Source: Flavobacterium pectinovorum | GTDB lineage: Bacteria > Bacteroidota > Bacteroidia > Flavobacteriales > Flavobacteriaceae | Direction: 5' to 3' | Length of the DNA: 60,407 bases | NCBI RefSeq assembly: GCF_006438875.1 | Contig: NZ_RCZH01000001.1 | Span: 243,895-304,301, forward strand | Part shown: positions 45,501-52,968 of the stretch, one piece after another | Layout: each line of letters starts with the position of its first letter | How positions within the stretch are numbered: position 1 is the first letter of the stretch | Position numbers and translations under genes: made by a program | Notes under the pieces: model-generated | The model's database searches: none | What the model was told of the DNA's origin: nothing | What the model saw: only the letters and a program-made list of their open reading frames with translations

Positions 45501-46073
45501 ATGTTTGAACCTCTCTTTAATTATTTAGGACTTTTTCAAAAAATACCTTCGGAAGATAAAAACAGTATTGAACAGATTTTAGAATATAGGACTGTAAAAG
45601 AAGGTGAAATTCTATTGGAGGAAGGCAAAATTGCAAACGAAATATTTTTTGTCTGTAAAGGTGTTTTGAAAATAGTAAGTATAAATGACAAAGGGAATGA
45701 AATTATCCATTTCTTTTTTAGTGAAAATCAGTTTTGTACGATTTTAAAAAGCTTTACAGAAAATACCTTTTCAACAGATAGAATTCAGGCAGCATTTGAT
45801 ACGGAAGTAATTGTTTTCAAGAAAAATAAATTAGAGTTTTTGTATCTTGATTTACCTTATTTCAAAAACATGTTAGACAATATATTTCAACAGGCTTTGC
45901 TTAATAAAGTCGAATTGCGGAATTTTTATCTTGGTGAAGATGCAACTTCACGTTATCAAAAATTTATTGTGCGACAAGCTAACATTGCATCGAGAGTTTC
46001 CCAAACTGATATTGCTTCTTATCTTGGCATCGCAAAACAATCCTTAAGCCGTATTAAAAAAAACACTCTCTAA
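45501..46073 (+). CDS. Crp/Fnr-family transcriptional regulator
   Basis: The protein has 190 residues. An N-terminal cyclic-nucleotide-type jelly roll (about 15-120) has EGEILLEEGKIANEIFFVCK and GVLKIVSINDKGNEIIHFFF. The C-terminal helix-turn-helix is SQTDIASYLGIAKQSLSRIK at the very end, as in the short Bacteroidota group. No FeS cysteines like those of Fnr are seen, so the signal is unknown. It is divergent from the FAD monooxygenase and lies 91 bp before an SDR gene, whose upstream region holds a perfect 16-bp palindrome. It may control both neighbours. Confidence 0.88.
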   Translation: MFEPLFNYLGLFQKIPSEDKNSIEQILEYRTVKEGEILLEEGKIANEIFFVCKGVLKIVSINDKGNEIIHFFFSENQFCTILKSFTENTFSTDRIQAAFDTEVIVFKKNKLEFLYLDLPYFKNMLDNIFQQALLNKVELRNFYLGEDATSRYQKFIVRQANIASRVSQTDIASYLGIAKQSLSRIKKNTL

Positions 46074-46080
46074 TTTGCTT

Positions 46081-46096
46081 TTTAACAATTGTTAAA
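46081..46096. promoter_or_regulatory. Perfect 16-bp palindrome, likely Crp-type operator
   Basis: TTTAACAATTGTTAAA is a perfect palindrome immediately after the crp-like stop codon. Its centre is about 33 bp upstream of the -7 box at 46118, which puts it near -40 relative to the expected start site, the standard class II activator position. Confidence 0.65.
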
Positions 46097-46117
46097 TCCT
46101 TTGTTTATCTGCCTTTC

Positions 46118-46125
46118 TACTTTTG
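46118..46125 (+). promoter_or_regulatory. -7 box of the SDR gene promoter
   Basis: TACTTTTG matches the TAnnTTTG consensus. There is no good -33 box, but the palindrome at 46081-46096 covers that place, which fits an activator-dependent promoter. Confidence 0.5.
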
Positions 46126-46164
46126 TCCGACTTAAAATAGTCAGAAACATTAAAAAAGTAAAAA

Positions 46165-46887
46165 ATGGAAAATCTAAAAGGCAAAAAAGTAGTAATTATT
46201 GGCGGAAGCTCAGGAATTGGTTTGGCTACGGCAAAATCAATTGCTTCAAAGGGTGGAAATGTAATTATTGTTTCGAGTAATCAAGGACGCATAGATAAAG
46301 CTTTGCAAGAAATAGCTGCCGAAAGTACAGGATATGCAGTTGATGTAACAAATGAAATTGAAGTCAAAAATCTTTTTGAAAAAGTGGGTTCATTTGATCA
46401 TTTAATTTTTACTGCGGGTGAAAATCTTATTCTTTCAAATGTTGAAGATACTACTCTGGAAGATGCCAGAAATTATTTTAATATTCGGTATTGGGGTGCT
46501 TTTGCTGCTGTAAAATATGCGGCACCCTTTATAAATTCTAAAGGTTCTATTGTTTTAACCAGCGGTATTGCAAGTAACAGACCAAATAAAGGATGGGCAT
46601 TGGGCGCCAGTATTTGTGCTGCTATGGAAGGTTTTACAAGAGCAATGGCTATGGAATTAGCACCAATAAGAGTAAATATTGTTTCTCCGGGAGTTGTAAA
46701 AACGGAACTTTGGGGCAGTATGTCAGAAAGTGACAGAGAAGCCATGTATGCCAATATTGGAAATACATTACCGGTTAAGCGAGTAGGCGAGGCGGAGGAT
46801 ATTGCTAAAACATTCCTGTATTTATTAGAGCAGGAATATGGAACGGGACAAACATTAATTATTGATGGCGGTACTTCATTAGTGTAA
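46165..46887 (+). CDS. Short-chain dehydrogenase/reductase-family protein with altered active site
   Basis: The protein has 240 residues and a Rossmann fold. The NAD(P) motif is GGSSGIGLA at about 14-22. The expected catalytic YxxxK is not visible: the segment aligned with it reads GASICAAMEGF, with Gly and Cys at the two positions. The C-terminal substrate part (VNIVSPGVVKTELWGSMSES) is normal. A subgroup of SDR proteins with similar replacements exists, so this may be an enzyme with another mechanism or a non-catalytic binding protein. It follows the crp-like gene and is probably regulated by it. Confidence 0.85.
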   Translation: MENLKGKKVVIIGGSSGIGLATAKSIASKGGNVIIVSSNQGRIDKALQEIAAESTGYAVDVTNEIEVKNLFEKVGSFDHLIFTAGENLILSNVEDTTLEDARNYFNIRYWGAFAAVKYAAPFINSKGSIVLTSGIASNRPNKGWALGASICAAMEGFTRAMAMELAPIRVNIVSPGVVKTELWGSMSESDREAMYANIGNTLPVKRVGEAEDIAKTFLYLLEQEYGTGQTLIIDGGTSLV

Positions 46888-46898
46888 ATCTGCATTTT

Positions 46899-46934
46899 TT
46901 ATAAAGCCCATTTTGTGAGAAATGGGCTTTATAA
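46899..46934 (+). terminator. Terminator after the SDR gene
   Basis: TTATAAAGCCCATTT (46899-46913) pairs perfectly with AAATGGGCTTTATAA (46920-46934) with a 6-nt loop. Confidence 0.75.
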
Positions 46935-47019
46935 TTATTAATAATAATCCGTTGAGGAATGTCATTAAGTTAAGGAGGAATCTAAATTACTCACAGTTTA
47001 ATCAAGAAAGTAATTAGAA

Positions 47020-47129
47020 AAATCCGTTTTTATCAGCGTTTTTGCTTTAGCGAATCAGTAAAATCAGCGTCTAATTTTGACGCGGATAAAACAGATTTAC
47101 TTCGTAAAAACGCAGATAAAAACGGATTT
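47020..47129. repeat. 110-bp MITE-like element, copy 2 (inverted)
   Basis: This is the reverse complement of the element at 2096-2205, with the same 110-bp length and 19-bp ends (AAATCCGTTTTTATCAGCG; one mismatch at the far end). The boundary block GAATGTCATTAAGTTAAGG lies just before it, about 46957-46976. The remaining 47130-47424 holds AT-rich upstream DNA of the glucanase gene and no gene. Confidence 0.75.
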
Positions 47130-47424
47130 AATCTGTAATAATTTTATTATTAAGTATCGAAAAAGAGAATCTATTATAAATGATGTTAATTTTTTTTAAT
47201 ATTCTCATTGTGTTTGCTTTAAATTGTCAATTTCATATCTATATTAATTCTTGATTTTTTATTTAGTATAAAAATGTATTGTGTTGGTTTTTAGTCTTTT
47301 AATGTAGCGAAAACGTTGTATGAATCTTGATTTTTAACGCATTTTTTTTATTTGCCCTTTTTTAAATCTAGTTTCGTTATGTCCTTTTTTCAGGAAGTAA
47401 CTTACTAATTTAAAACCAAAGAAT

Positions 47425-50400
47425 ATGATTAATCAATTACATTTTATTTTTTTTAAAAGAGAAAAATACGTCCATATCGTATGGATTTTTTTAGTTCTCT
47501 TAACTTCAAATTTGTATGCACAGCGTGGTTATTATGATGCGGCATATAAAAGGTATGAAGCAAACGCAGGTCAATTGTCTAATGGTGCTTCTGTTACATC
47601 AAAATCATATGTTCAGTCAGATCTTCAATCAGAAGCTACAGATCAGCAATGTGTAAATTTTTCTGCGACGAATGCTACAGTTCAATGGACGCTTACAGAA
47701 GCCGCAGACGGACTTGTAATTCGATACAGTGTTCCTGACGGGCAATCTGGTACTATTGGTGTGTATGACGGAAACACAAAAATTACTACGCTAACGTTGA
47801 CTTCGACCTGGTCTTGGGAATATTTGTGGAGTAATGGAAATCCAAATAATAACGGAATCACAAATCAAAATCCAAGAATGCGATTTGACGAAGTACGTTA
47901 TAAACTTCCTGCTAAAATAGCGGCATCGGGAACATTAAAACTGGTTAGAGAATCGGGTAATATAAATTTGGATTTTGCAGAGATAGAACCGGTTCCAACA
48001 AGTATTACTGCTCCGGCGGGTTCAGTAACTTATAGTGGAAACGGAAGTGATCTTCAGACTTTTATTGACGCAAACGGCGGTAAAAAAATATTTGTTCCAA
48101 GTGGCGTTTATAATGTTAATCGCGAATTGTATTTTGGTACTGCCAATACTTCACTTGTAGGTGCCGGAATGTGGTATACTCAAATTAATTTTACCAACAC
48201 AAGCAGTTTAAATGGAGGATTGCGTGCCAATGCAGCCGGTATATCCTTTACAGATCTTTATTTAACTACAAATTCGGCTTCGAGAAGTAATTCTTATAAA
48301 GCTATAAATGGGGTTTTTACATCGGCTTCGACCGTGAAAAATATTTGGGCAGAACATTTTGAATGTGGCGCCTGGATTGCACAATATAATACTGGAGGTC
48401 CTGCAATAGCCGATGGATTTACGCTGTCTCATTGTCGTTTTAGAAATAATTATGCCGATGGAATAAATCTGTGCAAAGGAACTGCAAACTCAATTGTAGA
48501 GCATTGTAATTTTAGAAATAATGGTGATGATGATCAGGCGATTTGGTCTGCTGATGGATTGGAATGTATCAATAATACTTTTAGATACAATACTTCTGAA
48601 AACTGTTGGCGTGCCTGTGGTTTAGCTATTTATGGCGGGAAAAACAACAAAGCTTACAATTTGATTATAAAAGACAATCTGGAAGCGGGAATCAGAGTTA
48701 GTAATAATTTTCCAGGAGCGCCTTTCAACAATGACGGCATGCACGAAATTCATGATATTACGGTAACAACTTGCGGAACTTTTAATGATACTTATAATAA
48801 TCCGGTACCTGCGGTAGATATTTTTAGCGCTACGAATGCAGGAACTCAGGTTAAAAATGTTCAGCTTTATAATATCGACATTCTGGATTCAAGAAACGAT
48901 GCTATTTCTATCAGTAAAAGATCTGGAGATGGTATTTATAATCTTAGTTTCAAGGATATTACGGTTAACGGAACTGGTAAGGAATATCCAAACAATAATG
49001 CGCTTAACAGAAACTGGGGAAGAGGTTTTTTTGTACTTATAGCAGGTTCTCCCGCTGGAAACGGAACGTATTGCAATATGAATTATTTGAATAGGGGCGG
49101 TAATGCAACGGCAAATGAAGAAATCAGTGCCATTGGTACATTTTCATGGACACAAAGTTCAAGCTGTTCCAGTACCTCAGTTCCGGTTTCAGGCGTAACG
49201 GTTACACCAACTACAGCTACTTTAAACGTTGGCGGAACGCAACAATTAACACCAACTGTTGCTCCGGCAAATGCTACTAACAAAACAGTGAGTTATAGCT
49301 CTAATAATACTGGTGTGGCAACAGTAAATGGCTCGGGTTTAATTACTGCAATTGCATCAGGATCAGCAACAATTACAGTGACAACTCAAGATGGGGCAAA
49401 AACGGCAACTTCTGTAATCACGGTAAATTCTTCAAATGTAGCGGTAACAAGTGTGAGTTTAACTCCAACAACGGCGACTTTAAGCGTTGGCGGAACACAA
49501 CAATTGACACCAACTGTTTTACCTTCAAATGCAACTAATAAAACCGTGAGTTATAGTTCTAATAATACTGGCGTTGCAACGGTAAATGGTTCCGGTTTAA
49601 TTACTGCAATCGCGTCAGGGTCTGCAACAATTACGGTGACAACTCAGGATGGAGCAAAAACGGCAACTTCTGCAATCACGGTAAATTCTACAAATGTAGC
49701 GGTAACAAGTGTGAGTTTAGCTCTAACAACAGCGAGTTTAAACGTTGGCGGAACGCAACAATTAACACCAACAGTTTTACCTTCAAACGCAACGAATAAA
49801 GCGGTTAGTTATGCGTCAAACAATACGGGCGTTGCAACTGTTAATGCTTCCGGTTTAGTTACAGCAGTTTCTAACGGTACGGCAACAATCACGGTAACAA
49901 CGGCTGACGGCAATAAAACCAGTACAGCGGCAATTACGGTTAGTACGGCAACAGGAAATTATTTCACCATTAAAAATAAGTGGAATAATAATTATTTATA
50001 TGATGCCGGTGCTAATGTTGGCTACGGTGCAACGGTTGCCAACAACAATTACAAATGGGAAAAAGTAGCGATCGATGCGACTTATTTTGTATTAAAAAAT
50101 GTTGGTACAGGAGATATAATGAATATCGAAAACTTAACCGGAGCGGTACAATGTACGGCTGGACAAAATACTTGGTGGAGTGCACAATGGTCAACTGAGA
50201 ATGTAGATGCTACTTGGGTAAGAATTAAAAACAGATGGCAAACCGGAAGCATGATTCATATTGAAAACCTGAATGGTTCTGCTCAATATATTGGAGGTCA
50301 AAACAATTGGGATAGTGCACAATGGCAATTTCAAACCACTTCTGCATCAAAAAGAATTAATAGTGCGGAAGCAGCAGTTGATAAAAATTCTGAGGTGAGT

Positions 50401-50625
50401 ATTTATCCAAATCCTGCAATAAACAATGAATTTAATATTGCCTTGCCGGAATTAAAAGCAGGTGATGTTGCAACGGTTACGGTTACGGATATAAACGGAA
50501 GAAGGGTTTTGGTAAATAAACTTAATGCTTCTGCAAAAATCAATCATAATTTGGCTGCAGGAATATATGTTGTGACCATCAGTTCAAATGTTTACAATGT
50601 TTCTAAAAAGTTGATTATTAAATAA
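47425..50625 (+). CDS. Secreted GH87-like alpha-1,3-glucanase with Big_2 repeats, beta-trefoil and T9SS tail
   Basis: The protein has 1066 residues. After a signal peptide (ending NLYAQ) comes a CBM6/35-like domain (about 40-190, YKRYEANAGQLSNGASV), a right-handed beta-helix catalytic domain (about 195-585), three 86-residue bacterial Ig-like Big_2 repeats (about 590-845), a ricin-like beta-trefoil (about 846-980) and a type IX secretion sorting domain (about 995-1066, SIYPNPAINNEFNIALPELK). Asp345 in ADGINL is followed at +23 and +24 by Asp368 and Asp369 in NNGDDDQ. As I recall, this is the spacing of the catalytic aspartates of GH87 alpha-1,3-glucanases. It would degrade fungal or oral alpha-1,3-glucan outside the cell. 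The gene is monocistronic. Confidence 0.8.
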   Translation: MINQLHFIFFKREKYVHIVWIFLVLLTSNLYAQRGYYDAAYKRYEANAGQLSNGASVTSKSYVQSDLQSEATDQQCVNFSATNATVQWTLTEAADGLVIRYSVPDGQSGTIGVYDGNTKITTLTLTSTWSWEYLWSNGNPNNNGITNQNPRMRFDEVRYKLPAKIAASGTLKLVRESGNINLDFAEIEPVPTSITAPAGSVTYSGNGSDLQTFIDANGGKKIFVPSGVYNVNRELYFGTANTSLVGAGMWYTQINFTNTSSLNGGLRANAAGISFTDLYLTTNSASRSNSYKAINGVFTSASTVKNIWAEHFECGAWIAQYNTGGPAIADGFTLSHCRFRNNYADGINLCKGTANSIVEHCNFRNNGDDDQAIWSADGLECINNTFRYNTSENCWRACGLAIYGGKNNKAYNLIIKDNLEAGIRVSNNFPGAPFNNDGMHEIHDITVTTCGTFNDTYNNPVPAVDIFSATNAGTQVKNVQLYNIDILDSRNDAISISKRSGDGIYNLSFKDITVNGTGKEYPNNNALNRNWGRGFFVLIAGSPAGNGTYCNMNYLNRGGNATANEEISAIGTFSWTQSSSCSSTSVPVSGVTVTPTTATLNVGGTQQLTPTVAPANATNKTVSYSSNNTGVATVNGSGLITAIASGSATITVTTQDGAKTATSVITVNSSNVAVTSVSLTPTTATLSVGGTQQLTPTVLPSNATNKTVSYSSNNTGVATVNGSGLITAIASGSATITVTTQDGAKTATSAITVNSTNVAVTSVSLALTTASLNVGGTQQLTPTVLPSNATNKAVSYASNNTGVATVNASGLVTAVSNGTATITVTTADGNKTSTAAITVSTATGNYFTIKNKWNNNYLYDAGANVGYGATVANNNYKWEKVAIDATYFVLKNVGTGDIMNIENLTGAVQCTAGQNTWWSAQWSTENVDATWVRIKNRWQTGSMIHIENLNGSAQYIGGQNNWDSAQWQFQTTSASKRINSAEAAVDKNSEVSIYPNPAINNEFNIALPELKAGDVATVTVTDINGRRVLVNKLNASAKINHNLAAGIYVVTISSNVYNVSKKLIIK

Positions 50626-50654
50626 TTATTTTAAATAGAAAAACATAAAAAAAG

Positions 50655-50679
50655 CCAGATCGTTTGATCTGGTTTTTTT
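50655..50679 (+). terminator. Terminator of the glucanase gene
   Basis: CCAGATC (50655-50661) pairs with GATCTGG (50666-50672) and a run of seven T follows. Confidence 0.85.
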
Positions 50680-50759
50680 ATGAAGTATGCTTAAGAATTA
50701 GCGAATTGTTTTCTAATTGGGAATATTAATTTTAGTTCCCTCTTAATAAATATAAATAT

Positions 50760-51158
50760 TTAGAAAGGTCTTGTTTGGCTTGGATATTCTTGCAGGTCTT
50801 GCAATGTTTTCCAATCAATAGATTTGATTTCTGTTGCTTTTTGTTTGAGATTTTCAATTCCAAAATTGGCTAGCCAGTTTTCTACTTTTTCATCAATTTC
50901 AAAAAAATCAAAACTTAACGATTTTTTTGAATCTGTTTTATTCCGAATTCCGATTGCAGGATAATATTGTCCTAAAAAGTTGCAAAATGAGACTAAGAAT
51001 ACCTCAATATCATCAGGATCAATATTTAAAATAGTTGGAATTTCACCCCGAATGTATTCGAAACACGATATTATAAGATCATAATCCCCATTTAAATGGT
51101 CATAAATATTGGGCTCAATTGGCATAAAACCTTTTCTGTTGTTTTCGTTAGATTCCAT
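50760..51158 (-). CDS. Uncharacterised acidic protein, 132 aa
   Basis: The protein has no signal peptide or membrane segment and is rich in Asp, Glu and aromatic residues. I do not recognise it. It contains IRGEIPTILNIDPDDIEVFL and ends PSQTRPF. Small acidic cytoplasmic proteins of this size are often immunity or inhibitor proteins, but no toxin gene is adjacent, so this is only a possibility. It is 72 bp downstream of the methyltransferase gene on the same strand. Confidence 0.6.
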   Translation of the reverse strand: MESNENNRKGFMPIEPNIYDHLNGDYDLIISCFEYIRGEIPTILNIDPDDIEVFLVSFCNFLGQYYPAIGIRNKTDSKKSLSFDFFEIDEKVENWLANFGIENLKQKATEIKSIDWKTLQDLQEYPSQTRPF

Positions 51159-51230
51159 ACTAATAATTTGTTTTCGGTTTCTCCGGTTTTTGTAATTTTA
51201 AAATAATCCATTTAACTGTCAGAACTAATT

Positions 51231-52838
51231 TTAATGCCCTTTTAATAAATTGATACTTACGGTCGCTATATCAGCGTCCGGGAATCGTTTAAAAATAGAT
51301 TTATCCGGAAATAATCCGGCTTCTGCTGCAACATTATTAAAGACCTCTATCTCAACAATATATTGATCCGAAAAACCGTGAGTGGCATCGTAGGCAGTTG
51401 CAGGTGTTTTTCCTAAGTTATCGGCAGCAAGTTTTGGATTTATAGTATGCAACTCAATCAGAAGCAAACCAAATTTGCGGACATATGGCGACCATTTTTG
51501 TAAATGTTCCAGGAGATTATCTTCAACGAGATTGTTACTGATTCTTTTTCCTCTATAGGCAAATGCGCCGGTAGATGTACTGATTCTGTCTGTATCGATG
51601 TGTTTTGGCTCTTGCCAAATTCGATTGTGATCTAAAAAAGTCCTTACGTTAAGCAAGTCTTTAAGGTCAATATTGTAGTTTTCTTTCAAGTCCTCCGAAA
51701 GCAAATCCGGACGTCCAATATCTCCCCAAATTACTTTTGCCCAAATATCTGCCTTTATAAGATTAGCTCTTGTGACTTTTAGCGCAGCTTGATTATAATC
51801 TGCTCCAACGAGAAATAATGGATATTCATCGAGCATTTTCCCCCGCAGGGTTTGCCTGTCGATTACTTCAAAAATATGCTGAAGAAAAGCGCCATTGCCA
51901 CAACCCATATCCAGGATTCCTTTTGGCTGCTCTTCAATTGGCAAATTAAAAAGTTTAACGATTATCTCATCTACTACTTTAAAATAAGTGTCGTGGGCAC
52001 CGCCGCTTCCCCAAACATTCATTTCGCGATCAACATGAATTTCGTTCTCACCATCGGCTATCATTCTTAAAACCGAAGGATCTTTAAAAATTAATTCTTC
52101 AATTTTGGCAAATGTGGGTAAATACGAAACTGTAACACCGTATGCGCTGGCTCTTTTTGCAAAAAACAAACCTGTTTCGGTAAATTGATAGTTACCATTT
52201 TTTTCCAGAAACCATCCAAGATGTACGAAAAAGTCTAATATTTTCTTGAAATTTTCAGGTGATTTATGAAACTCTTCGGGTTTGAAAGAAGTTTCCATAA
52301 AGTATTTGTGAAACATTCCTTTCATCGCCAAACGCACGATTGTTGGCCCAATCAAATAACCTTCGATATGTTTTAAAATCTGATCCTGAATCTCATTTAT
52401 CAGGTTATTATCAGAAGGTTCAATTCCATATCTTTTTTTATATTTTTCGAAAATAAGGTTGAGTTTTTCAAAAGGTGCATCTTCAAAAAGACGGGCATGA
52501 AACTGAATCGAAAACTGAAGTAAATCGACAACATCTTCATAGAGATGAAACAGTGAAAAAGCTATTGCTGTCTTTTCATTCACTGTAATTCTGATTTCCT
52601 GTGTCTGATTATCGACTTCATAATCTAAAAAGCCCTGCGAGGCCAAAATTCTCAAACCAACATTCAGATACCCTTCATTTGCTTTAAAAACAGTTACGAG
52701 CTCTGTCAATTGTACTTGTTTTTTGCTCAGGATAAACTCTAAAACTGCATTTTTCTTTAGTGCTATTGCCACGGGAGCAACTGCCAAGCCGTCAAGATGC
52801 CTGAAAATGGAGCTTCGGAGTTGTGATTTATCGGTCAT
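51231..52838 (-). CDS. Class I SAM-dependent methyltransferase, AprA-MT2-like
   Basis: The protein has 535 residues. The N-terminal about 230 residues contain helical and winged-helix-like parts (LTELVTVFKANEGYLNVGLR) as in dimerising methyltransferases. The SAM-binding motif is GILDMGCGNGAFLQHIFEVI (about 303-322), followed by acidic motif II near LVGADYNQAAL. The long form resembles the C-methyltransferase group that acts in polyketide or similar natural-product pathways. It lies 130 bp downstream of the C39 exporter gene on the same strand, so it could belong to the bacteriocin unit, but the gap and its usual associations leave this open. Confidence 0.7.
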   Translation of the reverse strand: MTDKSQLRSSIFRHLDGLAVAPVAIALKKNAVLEFILSKKQVQLTELVTVFKANEGYLNVGLRILASQGFLDYEVDNQTQEIRITVNEKTAIAFSLFHLYEDVVDLLQFSIQFHARLFEDAPFEKLNLIFEKYKKRYGIEPSDNNLINEIQDQILKHIEGYLIGPTIVRLAMKGMFHKYFMETSFKPEEFHKSPENFKKILDFFVHLGWFLEKNGNYQFTETGLFFAKRASAYGVTVSYLPTFAKIEELIFKDPSVLRMIADGENEIHVDREMNVWGSGGAHDTYFKVVDEIIVKLFNLPIEEQPKGILDMGCGNGAFLQHIFEVIDRQTLRGKMLDEYPLFLVGADYNQAALKVTRANLIKADIWAKVIWGDIGRPDLLSEDLKENYNIDLKDLLNVRTFLDHNRIWQEPKHIDTDRISTSTGAFAYRGKRISNNLVEDNLLEHLQKWSPYVRKFGLLLIELHTINPKLAADNLGKTPATAYDATHGFSDQYIVEIEVFNNVAAEAGLFPDKSIFKRFPDADIATVSINLLKGH

Positions 52839-52968
52839 AAATAGAGGATTGAATGTTTACTAAAAATAGTAATTTTTTTTTAACTGAGGAATTGTCAATT
52901 TTTTGGCATTTAAATATTATGATTTGTTATTAGTTGAAATTACTATTTACTTAAAGATTGATATAGAT

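Noticed and set aside
47425..50625. Glucanase gene as part of the SusCD locus
   Set aside because: It is over 9 kb from dsbD, in its own unit with a terminator, and separated by redox and molybdoenzyme genes.
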